Assembly: GCF_000002985.6 (NCBI RefSeq)
Contig: NC_003284.9
Coordinates: forward strand, 12,772,001 to 12,836,000
Length of the DNA stretch: 64,000 bases
Source: Caenorhabditis elegans
Taxonomy: Eukaryota > Nematoda > Chromadorea > Rhabditida > Rhabditidae
Direction: 5' to 3'
The notes under the pieces are model-generated. The model worked only from the letters and a program-made list of their open reading frames with translations, did no database searches and was not told the origin of the DNA. Positions 52,301 through 64,000 of the stretch are shown piece after piece (position 1 is the stretch's first letter; each line of letters begins with the position of its first letter). The position numbers and the translations under genes were made by a program.

Positions 52301-55085
52301 GGTGGAGAGGATGTGCTCTGTTGTAACGACGTAGGTGGCGGTGGCTTTTTAGATATGATTCGGATGTGGTTTATTGTAAAATTCACTTGAAAGGTACAGG
52401 AAGGTCTACATTAAGAATATTGGAAGAGCTGGACTGAATTGAATCGCATTACATTTTTTTTGTCAAACAGGGTAAGATAATTTTTGAACAATAATTCAAA
52501 ATCTTATCTCACGCAGCCTAACTTTGCAAAGAAAATGTTCACAAAATTTTGTTTAAAAAACAGAGATAGTAATGGATACTAGTGTTTAAATAGAAAAACA
52601 GCTTTGAACAGGTTTTTGTTGATTGAAAATTGTCTTATATCCAGAGGGTGACCAAATATGTAGGATTAAAGCTGGTGCACAATTTTTTCTAGAGCAATCA
52701 CTAGAAGATCATGCCTGAAAACGTTTCAAAAATTCGTTGAATGAACTAGGAAACGTGTTCTTTAGTGAGTAATCAAAACTATGCTGTTATCCCTTCAAAA
52801 ATCTCAAGGTATAAAGTGAGCCCAACTTTCATCACGTCCTCCTTAGGGACCATCTCTTTTTTTGAGACTCCTATCTTGATCAAAATCAAAACCACCTCGT
52901 ACCTAGCACCACAAAGTGTTCGTGTGAACTTTGAAATCTCTAGAGATTAAAAAATCTGAAACCAACACCAAAGTTTTATACATTTTTTGATTTTTTTTCC
53001 AAGTTCTTTGATTCGGAAGCCTTGTAGGTGGTGACTCAAAACCAGGATGCACCTGCCTAGAATTTTTCACATTTTAAAATTGAGTATGACTTCTGGAAAG
53101 CGGTTTAAAAGTTTTGCAGTTTCCTTCGGGGTGTGGAAAAAATTTGAGCTTGCTGGTTTGATGTAGTAAGAATCGGAGAAGAGCGATTGGGAAGAAGATA
53201 TTGAGAAAATGAGAAAGGTGAAGAGAAAGACAACAAAAAGTAACAGTTCGAGATGTGGCAGGGTTATAGAGGGCATACGAGGAAGAGAAGGAGGGTGGCA
53301 AAAGAGAAAAATGAAAAATCAGACAAAAATCGGAGCATTTCTCAAACGAACACACATACACACAATACGCACGCGACAGCTGATAGCCACAAACTAGAGC
53401 AAATATAACAAATTTCGTGAAGGTGGATGTTGCTCTAGAATTGGGAGGGGGGGAGGGTGAGTTGGCAAAAAATGCACTGAGGAGGAGGAAAAAAATAGGT
53501 TCGCATCCAAAAGGTTAATTGAATAGGAAGTGTGGGAAGTGAAATAAGTGACATGTTCAGAGCGATAGAACGTGTTAATTGAAAGCGAAAAGCGAAGGGG
53601 AGAAAGACGGGGGACTGAAGAATTGGCGTGGAAAAAAAAATAACTGAATAAATGCGGAAGCAATGAAGGAAATGTACGGCCGGAAATAGTACCATTGTTT
53701 GAAAAGATAGGTATCAACCTATATACAGATATATTCAATCATTCAATGGAGGTAAGAGAGATATACAAAAGGTTTGCAACTCGAAGTGAATCAGAACACT
53801 AAAGCCACGGTAAGCAGGAATTGTGATCATTACTGTACCTTTATAATTAGATGTAGTTTTAAAAAATGCCAATTTTAAATTACTCTTATTAAAGATAGTT
53901 CCGCACAAACATGTTATGAGTTTAGAACATTTTCGGTTCTTGGCTGCAACTCATTTTAAAAAAGTGTCCCGTTCGGCATTGTGTACGAAGTATGATTTTT
54001 TCATAAACTGAAACTGTGTACTAATAGTAAGCCATTTACAAGAGAAATGGATCACCAGAAAAATTGTTCGATCCTTTTAATGATTCACTGATCTCTATAG
54101 TTTTGCTCCTTAATTCCTCCCTCACTTTAACTCGAATTCTGGGAAGTGGCAAACTTTTTTTTCCGGTGTGTCTTCTGGGATTCGTGCATAGTCACAAAAA
54201 AATTCCACTTTATTCGTTGAAATAATAGAGTAGCAGAGAAAAAATGCGATCAGGAAACACGCGCAGTTCGAGAATATAATCGGATGCGTAAAAAGATATG
54301 TTGAAAAGTTGTGGAAAGTTGAGTCAGCTTTGCATACGGTAGCTTATGAAAATGACCTGTGAATCGTCCAAAAAATGAGTAACTACTAACCAGAGAAAAT
54401 CTTGATCTTGAGCATTTTCAGCGAGCAAACAGGTGAAAGTTGTTCACTAATTCACCTAATTGCTTCCGCATACCATATAGCTTTTCCTTCTTCTCATTGA
54501 CTTTTACGCTGGTGTCTTGATTTTTCTGATGCGCTTAGTTGGCCAGGTTTTAGGCAATACACCGAGTTTCGTTTTCCGGTACACTATTTATGTTCAATAA
54601 AATTAGATATAATGTGACTTGCAAACATGAGAATAGCAATGAATGTATTAACTAAATATAGGAAAAAAGGAAATAAATATGCATTTTATTAACTATCGCA
54701 ATGGAAATATAAAAATCTAGGTATCATGTTTTTGCACTAAATTGAATATAATAGTATCAGGACACTTATTTCTTTTAAACGATCGAGACAAAAAAATCTG
54801 ATTTAAAATATCTCCAAGAGATGGTTTTGTTAGTGTCAGTTTTGTGGCTTAAACGACTACAAAATATGATTGATAGAACGATGTTCGTCTTTGCTTCTTC
54901 CATTCTTCTTTTACAAACACCACTATTTTCCCTTCACACAGCCGACTAGTTGCACATCTTCAGTAACTTTTTTGCGTGACACCACCACCAGATAGATGTC
55001 GCAGAATTATAAGTGTTGTAGAAAAACAGGGAAAACAAGACGAGAATGTCAAAAGGAAGAATGCTCGAAAAAAGGGGCAAAAAAT

Positions 55086-55099
55086 GGGGGGGGGGGGGG
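55086..55099 (+). repeat. Poly-G tract (14 G)
   Basis: Fourteen consecutive G in the gene-poor region upstream of gei-3. Confidence 0.9.
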
Positions 55100-56214
55100 A
55101 GTTATCGCTCGCCCTGCGAAACAATCGTCTATCCCGAAATGTGATTACGCGTTTTTCACACTTCACACTCACTACTGTTCATGATGTGAGGAAAAATGAG
55201 TTAGACAAAAAAGAGCAAAATGTTGAGCTCAATCATCTAGTGTTTCAACTTACGTAAATTCTCATGCTCCCATATTCAAAATGGAATAGTCGAGAAAATG
55301 ACGAGGAATGAAAATGTTTTTATTAATATGTGAAATATCAGTGAATATATCACATCAGCTTTAAAAATACCCGTGAAATTAAAGGTTGTATGAAAATTTA
55401 TTTTTCAACTGCCAACTCAAAAAACTAACTGGTATTTGTGCAAAAAAATATACTTCCAGATTTTTAGTTATGATTTTTAGCTATCAACCGTATGATTCAA
55501 TCAAAAATTTGGGCTCGTTAGGAAAATAAACATTCGTTGTTATGATTATGCAATTAAAAATTTAAGGTGTCAGGTTTTTCAAGATGCACAGCTACCAACT
55601 ACTATAATGAATTGAAGATATCAATAGTTAAGCCAAGATCAAATTTTGCAAAACATATTTTGGGATAATTTAGATGCGAACCTACTTACGACTTTTATGT
55701 TTGTTTTTCGAACATCCGACTATTCATACCCTAGAATCAAAACACATCACGCAAGTTTTCCGAAATAGCCAAAAAAATTGACAAGTTCGTCTTCTCTGTT
55801 TCCATTCTTGCTAAGCCATTTCAGAACTCAGCTCATCTTTTGATTCATGTTTCGAAACGAAATGTTGCAAACTAGTTTTCAAACTACTATCAAGAAACTA
55901 CGGTAGCAATGCTCTGTCCGTCTTCCCATCAGATTCTCATAAAAAAAAAGGACTGGCCGTAAATCCCTAAAGGCGAATGTCAGAGCAAATGAAAAACGAA
56001 TCCCTCTCCCTTAAACGAATGTTGCCATTTTGTCCTTTTCACTTCACACACACATATATACACCAAAACACCATCTCTCACTTTCACTCCTATTCTTGGG
56101 TCGCCGGCGCCAAGCTTTTTGTTGTGGTGCCCACTCACTCACTCCGATCTTCTTGCAACACACATACATACGCAAAAAAAGAGCAAGAGCACAACTAGAC
56201 GGAAACTGACGGAA

Positions 56215-56300
56215 AAAAAATGAAAGAAGCGCGGGCGGCGGCGGCGCCCAGCGTTGTCTCGTCAATGTCTCGATTGTCGTCTCGTCCAATATAGTAGTAA
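56215..56300 (-). promoter_or_regulatory. GC-rich island, possible distal promoter
   Basis: GCGCGGGCGGCGGCGGCGCC is the most GC-rich block in the window. Read on the minus strand it follows TACTATATTGG and leads into pyrimidine-rich, UTR-like sequence with a GTGAGT donor near 56140. This could be a far upstream promoter and 5' UTR exon of gei-3, but that would need an intron of more than 14 kb, so it is speculative. Confidence 0.2.
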
Positions 56301-57107
56301 AAGAAACAATTGGGTGGATGAGAAAGACGAACGCACTAACTCCACTACTACTTTTTGTCGAGTATTTTACTAGAAGGGAGTAGTTCCTCTTTTAAATTAA
56401 TGGGCTTATATTAACCGAAGCCTTTTAAAAGCGCTTTATCAATGTATTCGAATATATAAGATATAAGATGGAAAACCACGTAGAGTAGTAATAGAGTAAA
56501 ATCAGGCTTGAGTTGACTAGAAAATCTAGAAACCGCATTTTGAAACAGTACCTGTTTCAGATCAGATTGTTTTTTGTAGTGTCAAAGTTTTCAAGTAAAC
56601 TGTCAGAATTCATAATACGAAATTAGAAACTTAATGCCAAATGCGCAGCGGATATTGACCAAGGAACGCAACAGAGCATATCAACGTTTATAACTACTGA
56701 TACGCTTACTGTATCGGTACGATAGGAGTACTGTGTGATTAATGTGAATAGCTCAAACTGACGGTTTCTTTGAAAAATAAATTCTTGGCCCGAGGAGCAA
56801 AAACTGAAAAACGCAAGTGGCTATCGCAAGCCTCAATCAATGCCCGCTATTAATTTATCAAGTATTTTAGCTGTTACGTCACGAGCAATTTTTTCATTTT
56901 TTATGCATTTTGATTGTAGCATATCTTGCTAAAGATTTACCATTAACAAAATATAGTACACAAAAAGTGTATAACGTTTTTTCAAGGAAGGTGAACAAAT
57001 TAAAATGAATTCTTAAAATGACTAGCTCACTAAAACCGAGCTAACAAAATTATAGCCTGTGATATTTTTAAAACTTCATCACATATAAGAGACAGCCTTC
57101 CTTTTAG

Positions 57108-57602
57108 ATGTTTCAAATTAACCTAGCCAGACGCGTTGGGAAAATCTCACCTAAAACACCAAAAAGGGCAACAGGGAAAGCAGCAAAAAATTGGGGTTTT
57201 TGTTGGTGGTGCCATAGACCTCTAGGCCTAGGACTATACATCGTTCAGGAAGTCAAACATTTGTTCAGTGTCTGTCTCATAGTACTCTTTTTGCTACCTC
57301 TCGTGTTCCATGTAAAACGAGGTACAGAAAGTGAAAGAAGACTTTGTGAAATTCAAGACGACCCAAAAAAACTTCTGGGGGGAGTTGGGCGAGGGAGGAG
57401 AGCCCATGAAATAAGAGAATTCGAATATACACAGGAAACTTATAAAGAAATTATAAATTTTAAAAGATATGGAAAAATGGGCAAGCTTCTAGTATTAATA
57501 CCATCGAACAAAAGGGAGCGAGGAAAAAGAATCCAGAAACTCTGGTCAGATCTTTTTTGCCCTTTTTCGAGGGACATTGTTCGCGTGTCAGTTGAAAATT
57601 AG
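57108..57602 (+). CDS. Uncertain 164-codon ORF, single-membrane-segment basic protein
   Basis: An uninterrupted frame begins MFQINLARRVGKISPKTPKR directly after CCTTTTAG, a plausible trans-splice acceptor. It has one hydrophobic segment at about residues 53-69 (LFSVCLIVLFLLPLVF) and a basic C-terminal half. It is the longest frame in the window outside the confident genes. I recognise no family, there is no intron, and the sequence is partly purine-rich, so it may be non-coding. Confidence 0.25.
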   Translation: MFQINLARRVGKISPKTPKRATGKAAKNWGFCWWCHRPLGLGLYIVQEVKHLFSVCLIVLFLLPLVFHVKRGTESERRLCEIQDDPKKLLGGVGRGRRAHEIREFEYTQETYKEIINFKRYGKMGKLLVLIPSNKRERGKRIQKLWSDLFCPFSRDIVRVSVEN

Positions 57603-58620
57603 CTGTGCTGTCTCTCTTTTCATTCGATATCCCTTTTTTGGCGTTGAAACCAAACGCACAAAATGTTCCATGTTTGTACTAGTTTAAACAAAATTATGCA
57701 GTTTTTTTTTGGTTTGGAAATGAAAAAAACTAACTGACTCGGATGTCAGAAGTGTTGAATACTAGTTTCTTTGTTAATTTTTAAGAACCGTAAGTACAGT
57801 ATAAGATTAGAAAAATAAAATAAATTTAGACTTATGCTGAACGAATATTACGTAGTGTTGTTTTATAATTTCGGTTTGCACACGTATTTTTATTGCATAA
57901 AATACATGACTATCCATTTTTCATCTTCATTGTTTAAGAATTAGAGTTTTGAAGTTCAAAATACACTTGAATCAAAATTCATTTTTGAAAATTGCAAAAA
58001 CGTTTTCTCGTACCTATGCTTCCCTGTCTGTCTGCCAATTGATTACTCAAGATAACGTATTATTTCTACAGTTTCATAATGAGTAGTATGTAGGTTGGAT
58101 TCAGATGTTTATTGGTCAAATTTCAGAAAATATTCGGAAAGGACACACACCTTAGCAAAACAATCTGCTGCAACTACTAGCCATTAAACAACTCGGGTGT
58201 TCAGCACACATGTTTAATTCTGACAAAGAATACGGTTTTGCTGTTCTTCAGTAGCTTCAAAGCATATAGAAATACGAATCTTATGTTCATCATGAGTACA
58301 AAACAAGTGTTTTGGCAGAAATAAATATTCTCAAACATAGAACCCCTTCTATAAGCTGAACTTTATGCTCAGAATTTTTGACGACTTGATCAGAAAGAAT
58401 TGGTTGCAAAAATTATCAATGCAAAAAAATTTAACAAGCATAATACACAGTGAATATATTTGAAATACTCCAAACAACGGATGAATTGTTAGGAATGCTA
58501 CTGTAGTTCATGTCTAACAGTATTTCAAGTCTAATGTTAGTTCAGGATGTTCACATAGTGACAAGTTAGGCCTAAATATACAATGAACATCAGGATTGCT
58601 CTGTGTTTTTCAAATGATCA

Positions 58621-58803
58621 ATGAATATCTTAAGACAAAAACGAACATTTGACCAGTATCTTACAGAGACATCGAAGAATTTCATGCTACTTTTCTGCAT
58701 GGTGGCTGGAAACAAGAAGTTATTTTTGAAGAAAGGAGACGGGTGGCTTTTACCAAAGGTCATTGAAGTGAAGACAGAGCTTAACGAACTGGGGTCTAGT
58801 TAG
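58621..58803 (+). CDS. Uncertain 60-codon ORF
   Basis: ATG at 58621 opens MNILRQKRTFDQYLTETSKN and the frame ends ELNELGSS before TAG. Codon use is coding-like for this organism. No signal peptide, domain or splice evidence. It may be a small gene, an exon or chance. Confidence 0.22.
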   Translation: MNILRQKRTFDQYLTETSKNFMLLFCMVAGNKKLFLKKGDGWLLPKVIEVKTELNELGSS

Positions 58804-60072
58804 GCTCTCTCCACTCATTTTTTTGGAAGTCTCAAAAGTGAAATGAGAAATGGAACTGGGACGAGTGTTCGAGCGTTATAGTAGATATGAGTCCCTTTTT
58901 TCATGCTCAGGACTTTCCAAAAGTTGGTTGAAGATAGATGAGGGCAAGATCCGACCGACAAAAAAGACTATAGTTTGAGACATGTCATAGAATAAAATAC
59001 TAGCCAGAAACATCTACTAGTACAAGATACCGCGTTCTTTTTTCCAGGTGAGCAAAAATGTTATGCGTTCTCAGGGATTGGTTCACACGGGACAAAATTC
59101 CACCAACAATGATAAGTTTGTTTAAAATAGTCAATGCGATTGAGTCAAAAACTAGTTCTAAAAACATTATAGAAAGTTCTGCAAAATCTACACAGCGTTT
59201 TTTTTTCAACTTTTCGATCTTATGAAATTTTTGAACTTTCAATTAGGTTCAAACAAAATTGCTTATAACACAAATATCTGTGATTTTCAGAACTACAATA
59301 GCTTTATTTGAATTTACCAATTTATTATTTTGGTACGAACAAGTTATTATTCTAGAGAACAAGAGTGTGTGCTTATAGAAAATCATCATTAGGGGTCAGT
59401 CGATCGATCAGTTAAAGTTATATGATTTTCTGAAGAAATGGCGAAATATCATTAAAAAATATTACCTTTGAAGATAAACATATTCAAAGCATTTCACTCT
59501 TCGACCACTACAAATGTACCAAAATTGAAAGCTAAGAATTTCAGCTCGTACAATTTGATAACGTATTATAATTTTCTGATAGTCAATTTGAACTATTGTA
59601 TCCAAAACGAACGCAGATCTTTATAAATCAATATCAGGCAAAATATCGAACTTCTTGTAAATGTTGTGTTTTCAAAAGACAGTTGCTGTGTGCACTTTTG
59701 TCTTTCGAAAGAGACAATTGAGAACTGGAGGCTTTAGAACAATGTAAACTAATGTTTGGAACACAAATACTAGATATTCAGAAGAACCATTATAGGGGCG
59801 ATAGAGGTAGTTGCTAACACTTTCAAAGAAAAGTAGACTTTGCCGTCACTTTTTGATTTTAGCTTGATTATTGACGGTAGCTTTATTAATTTGGATTGTT
59901 AAAAAAAAGTAATGTGTTGTTTTCATTAACATTTTACTCAATCAAGTGTTACTTGTTAATCTTGATCTTAGAGTCCGCCTTCTCCCACGAGCTAACATTT
60001 CCATGAATCAGATGAGAAAATCATTTGTCTTTTACATCATCAATGACATTGACACAAGTCTCTGTTTCTTCC

Positions 60073-61109
60073 TCATTGGAGTTGTAATTCAGAATTTTTC
60101 TAAAACATACAACTCGCGTTTTTAATTCTCTTAATGAGTTCACTCACTTGGAAATTAAATTCCTCGTTCATTTCATTCAAAATATCAATGACATCAAAAA
60201 ATGTCTACTCAGAAAGGCGGTACGGTAAGATTGTGACTTCTAAGTTTTATAATGAGACCGAGAATACATGAAAGTATGTGTTCATGGTGAAAAATTATAA
60301 GGCTCACATTGAGGCTCAACAGTATATTTTCAACTAGTCGTGGAACCTAGAAATTCTCGTGCGCTGCAAACTGTTTTTTAGGCCTTCTTTTACAAAGACA
60401 GGCGGGCTTGCGAAATTATGTACAAACGTTCTAGATCTTGTAAAACCTAGGCGCTTTTATTTAGTAAGAGTGACGTAGAAACATTGTGTTTAAAAACCAA
60501 AAATTTAGAATATTATCTTTGAACATTAAAGATTATGCTAATTTTTCAATTGCGCCGGAACTATTTATCAACTATTTTGTATTTTTCTAATCATATTGAA
60601 CTTTGCTTCTAAAAAATTGCAATTTGATCACTTTTGTTCAACAAAAAGTCATTATAGTCTTAATTATCACACTGAACATGATTAGAACAGATCAGAACAA
60701 TCATAGTGAGCAACGAGAAAAAACTATGAAAGCATATTTATTTTACGTTTAGGCACTTACAAAAAGAAGTGGTTCCGACAATTGAATTTGGATGGGCACG
60801 ACGGGACAAAAACTTGCCGTGTTCTTCTTCAGAACACTCTTGAGTTTATGATGCACATAAGTTTATAGATAAGTTGTAATGTGAACATTTTGGGAATACA
60901 ATTCAGCGAAAATACTATAATCAGATAAAAATCATATGATCAGAATTACGTACAATTGTCATGTGCTACAGATACACAAAGATAAATGGATTTTTTTGTT
61001 TGGAATCACAAGTTGATGATTACTTATACAAACTTGAACATGACGAATAAAAACTTACAGGTGAGCTTTCTTCTTCTGTAATATAGGTGTTCGATTGCGT
61101 TTCAGACAT
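60073..61109 (-). CDS. Probable small spliced gene of unknown function, 4 exons
   Basis: Exons on the minus strand: 61109-61059 (MSETQSNTYITEEESSP, donor GTAAGTTTT), 60838-60761 (SVLKKNTASFCPVVPIQIQL..., donor GTAAGTGCC), 60204-60148 (TFFDVIDILNEMNEEFNFQ, donor GTGAGT) and 60099-60073 (KNSELQLQ, stop). All introns are phase 0 and the product is 70 residues. The first exon and the three consensus donors are good; acceptors CTCAAG and GAGTAG are weaker. In the last exon an alternative frame stays open for 25 codons, ending at a TGA near 60027 (ILNYNSNEEETETC...), so the C-terminus is uncertain. No family recognised. Confidence 0.4.
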
Positions 61110-62530
61110 TTGCGGCTTTAGAGTAGACTAATAGGTAGTAGGTATACTAAACAATTTACTTTTTATTATATAGAAACTTTGAGTTATTTGGTATGACGAA
61201 AACCTGAGTCTGCCCCGAGACGAAAACAGTTTCTTTGACGTGATTCCGGAAGAGTTATCTTCTTATAGGTAATCTCAATGTGGAAACTTCCAGAAACGTC
61301 AACACCATCTTGACGTGAGTTATATCTTGACGTGAGTTATACTTATCCGTTCATTTAGCCTAGCAGCTCAGAAATTGAAAAGTCAGACATATAGGTTATA
61401 TGGCAACGCCCTAAAATAGTAACGAAAGCGGGATGTACTTATCCGGATAAAGTAGCGATGACAAAATTATGAGGAGAAATGTTCAAAATATGTTCGGGCT
61501 CACAAATAATTTCGTAAAGAGTAACCTAGAACAAACAGGAGGAGAATCTTGTTAAAACATTAATAAAATTTGGTCAATAAAATAGTTAGTATAGTAGTTT
61601 CAGTAAAAGTTCTAGCAATTTTGAAAAATGTACATTTATTAGAAACTTAATCCTTGAACTGTCTATATACAGATAACTAAGACATAATTCAATTTCAAAT
61701 AGTATAAATATTTTTTCGAAACTTATGCTTGAAAAACACTGAGATACTTTTTGACTTAAAATTTCAAATCTAAAGAAAAAATCATAAAATTTACTATCTT
61801 TGGTCATTTTAGTACCATTTTGGATTTTTTTTCTTTTGACGGTTCACAGTCTTCAGTAGTTAACTGATTTTACTGTTCAAAATTCCAATTGTTGTGAAGC
61901 ACACACGAAATGTTTTAAAGGTGTATTGAATCATGTAAAATTTGAATTGTTCTTCTCTCAATAATGTGCTAAGATGAAAAAAAAACCCGTATAATTAATC
62001 TGCGTCATTTCAGCTTTAACGACTCAATTTTTGCACAAACCAAACGGAATTCTGCTGTTTTATATAAAGGGTTATGTTTCAAAACATTTTTCATTAAATA
62101 TTTTTTTTAAGTTTTGTGGTAACTGTTAAATTTTCATTTCAAACCATTTTAATGCATTTCAAGAGTGTCCACACTAAAAAATTTTGAAAATTTACTCAAC
62201 CTTAACCATAAGACAGAATTGCCGTTTAGAAGTCTTTCATACCAAGAACATGTTTCATACATATTTTTTCGCGCCTGCGGTTTTTTGTTATTTTGCTTAC
62301 TTGTTAGCCCACGTTGTTTTCTATCAAGTAGACCATAACCGTCATGGCGACGACGTAGTTCTATGTCCTTATTCTCAAAATTTCAAGATTTTCAAGCCAA
62401 TGGAAAACCAAAAATCTAGGCAGCGCAAAATGAGAAGATACAATTCAGTATAATGTTTTATTTGCCAGAAAACAGAAAAAAAGATGCAAAAAGTGAAAAA
62501 GGAAAGGAAGTAAAAAGCGACGTACAAATT
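61110..62530. other. Region between the two small genes at 60-63 kb
   Basis: The two candidate genes diverge, so this should hold both promoters. An open frame at about 62250-62453 (MFHTYFFAPAVFCYF...) is unsupported. A tandem duplication of TTGACGTGAGTTATA is visible near 61310-61340. Confidence 0.4.
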
Positions 62531-62537
62531 CATTCAG
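62531..62537 (+). promoter_or_regulatory. Possible spliced-leader acceptor abutting an ATG
   Basis: CATTCAG lies immediately 5' of the ATG at 62538. Nematode trans-splice acceptors are often this close to the start codon. Inferred. Confidence 0.35.
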
Positions 62538-62938
62538 ATGGGATGTTTCTCGACATTGAATAACCATGATTTTTTTGTCAATTTGAACTGTTTTCCTTGC
62601 GAGTGTTTAAAGTTATATTTGCAAGGGGATGCAGATACGCCTACGGATGTAGGTGATCTGCTTAAAAAGGCCAAGTTGACGTCAACTGTCAAAACGTTTT
62701 CAAAGGATCATACAACATTACTTCGATTAGGTAAAATGCAGAGGTGGGGAAATAAATACAGATTAACATATTTTTTTAATATTCCTAATTGTGCTTGATG
62801 ATCAAAAAATTTTGAAGGCGTCAAAAATACCACGATTACCTTATTTTTATAGATAGCACCTATTTTGGGATCATAGATTTACCAGCAGAATCGAAAGAAA
62901 ATTCTAACCACAAGTTGCTATTTGACAATTGTTACTGA
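62538..62938 (+). CDS. Probable small protein with N-terminal MGC acylation-type motif, 2 exons
   Basis: Exons 62538-62730 and 62853-62938 join in phase 1 (donor GTAAAA, acceptor TTTTTATAG) to give 92 residues. The N-terminus MGCFSTLNN fits N-myristoylation (Gly2, Thr6) with an adjacent palmitoylatable Cys3, so membrane attachment is possible. The middle is DADTPTDVGDLLKKAKLTS and the C-terminus is DSTYFGIIDLPAESKENSN...DNCY. The last two thirds look clearly coding; the first 30 residues (Cys/Phe/Leu-rich) are less certain, and an upstream open block at 62469-62559 (KKDAKSEKGKEVKSDV) could instead be an earlier exon. No family recognised. Confidence 0.42.
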
Positions 62939-63371
62939 TGATGAAAAATGAAAAAGAATCAAAAGATGATAATTTGCCAGACATGATGGCACCGCCGGAA
63001 GAATTGAGAAGATTTTTTTGCGGGGCTGTGGTGAAAGACAATGGGTCATTTATCGAGAAACCGTGAAGAAAACGCGGAACACACACACACAGCTGATAAG
63101 AGATATCATTATTTGTATGTAGTGTTTTTGAGTGTTAGTGTAATGTCATGTCTGATCAAGGAAAAGAGTTTGCTATACGTTAAAAATTTAGTAGAAACTG
63201 GGAAACTGCCCAGTAGGGCATACTTTATTTTTTGAAATATATTAAACATGCTTTATTTTTTACTTAAGTATTTGACCATATTCTCGAATTTTCTTAGAGT
63301 ACCTATATGATATTAGTGAAATATCCCCGCATTTTAAAATAAAATCAGTTTTTCATTAATTCATTCAACTA

Positions 63372-63780
63372 CCGTATTTCATCTATTAGTAAGGCATGCA
63401 AAACTAATTTTCGGACACCTAATTTGATGCAAAACTAATGGAGGTGCAAAACTAATAGAGGGTGCAAAACTAATTTTTTAACAGGTTTTTTCTCATGTTT
63501 TCCATTAAGTTAAGGCATATATATATCATCATCAATTTCAATAACAACTTATGAACCAAAATGGGCGAATTTTAGGACTGATGCGCAAAAATTGACCGAG
63601 TTGTACTCATATTTCGCCAATTTTGACTTGTTATACCAAGTCTGTAAGAGTTTTCTTAATTGTTAGAACAATTTTATAATGCAATTTTTGAATTCCTAAA
63701 CATAGGGAACAAAGTAAGGGGTGCAAAACTATTAGAGGTGCAAAACTAATAGAGGTGCCTAACTAATAGAGGAAATACGG
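63372..63780. mobile_element. MITE-like element, copy 2 (409 bp, TA-flanked)
   Basis: This copy begins CCGTATTTCATCTATTAG, ends CTAATAGAGGAAATACGG and is flanked by TA on each side. It matches the 471-bp element at 19838-20308 along its length, including the GTGCAAAACTAATAGAGG units, the CATAGGGAACAAA segment and the TTTTGACTTGTTATACC segment. The length difference comes mostly from extra terminal repeat units in copy 1. Confidence 0.8.
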
Positions 63781-64000
63781 TAAGTAAAATTTTATACACA
63801 AATTAATGTTTTTTAATGCGGGGATATAATATTCAAGTACCGTGTATACTTTGACAAAAGAACAATATGCATTTACAATTATGAAGTTTGTAGTTTATAC
63901 AAATATACATTTTGAAGAAATACAGTTCAAACCCAAAACTGATAGAGAACATACAATCACATATGCATAAAACAGTTACTGAATTGCTAATTTTATACTT

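Larger units (their letters stand above)
49326..57107. other. Gene-poor region upstream of gei-3, part 2
   Basis: No convincing gene. Pyrimidine/purine-biased blocks lie at about 50100-50400, 51060-51500, 52180-52390, 53070-53740 and 54890-55240; long frames inside them are low complexity. A 14-G run lies at 55086-55099 and a GC-rich island at about 56220-56290. Confidence 0.4.

Noticed and set aside
52765..52950. Exon-like block near 52.8 kb
   Set aside because: More GC-rich than its surroundings but no ATG, splice context or domain; it could be a dispersed repeat fragment, which one copy cannot show.
59000..59242. 80-codon minus-strand ORF (ALTILNKLIIVGG...)
   Set aside because: Starts with TTG, has no splice partners and no recognised family; length is within chance expectation.

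Overview
The window looks like Caenorhabditis nuclear DNA, most probably the C. elegans alh-13/gei-3 neighbourhood on chromosome X. It is AT-rich, has many short introns of about 45-60 nt with strict GT...TTTCAG borders, carries miniature inverted-repeat elements, and encodes nematode-specific families (7TM chemoreceptors and ABF-type peptides). There are no operons of bacterial type, no tRNA or rRNA genes I could support, and no CRISPR array. I placed splice sites by eye and checked them by reading frame and phase continuity.

Layout. 1-10.4 kb is gene-poor; it holds a 183-bp fold-back palindrome, a probable small secreted protein on the minus strand (5.65-5.92 kb) and a doubtful set of minus-strand exon-like blocks (2.2-3.1 kb). 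10.4-15.0 kb is a complete nine-exon alh-13 gene for bifunctional delta-1-pyrroline-5-carboxylate synthase (800 codons). 15.9-19.8 kb holds two tandem STR-type chemoreceptor paralogues with near-identical exon sizes. An MITE-like element follows at 19.8-20.3 kb. 20.8-22.8 kb holds two tandem ABF/CS-alpha-beta antimicrobial-type peptide genes that share one intron position and have very different C-terminal tails.

24.3-41.8 kb, minus strand, is a 31-exon gene for the worm Capicua homologue (gei-3). It has a Capicua-type HMG box, a Cys-rich [16 protein letters not shown] block, a C1-like motif and the conserved C-terminal KIREVRQ helix. Its 3' UTR runs to about 23.2 kb. Alternative 5' exons may lie upstream: an open extension at 41.85-41.95 kb, a candidate ATG exon at 43.09 kb, and a GC-rich promoter-like island at 56.2 kb.

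42-60 kb is an unusually long stretch without a convincing gene. It holds a 576-bp element with 46-nt terminal inverted repeats, poly-G tracts and several pyrimidine-rich blocks. 60-63 kb holds two plausible small spliced genes, one per strand; the plus-strand one begins MGC and could be acylated. A second copy of the 20-kb MITE lies at 63.4-63.8 kb.

Functional links are limited. alh-13 is a housekeeping gene of proline/ornithine synthesis. The chemoreceptor and ABF pairs are local tandem duplications in sensory and innate-defence families. gei-3 is a transcriptional repressor. Nothing suggests these act together as one system.
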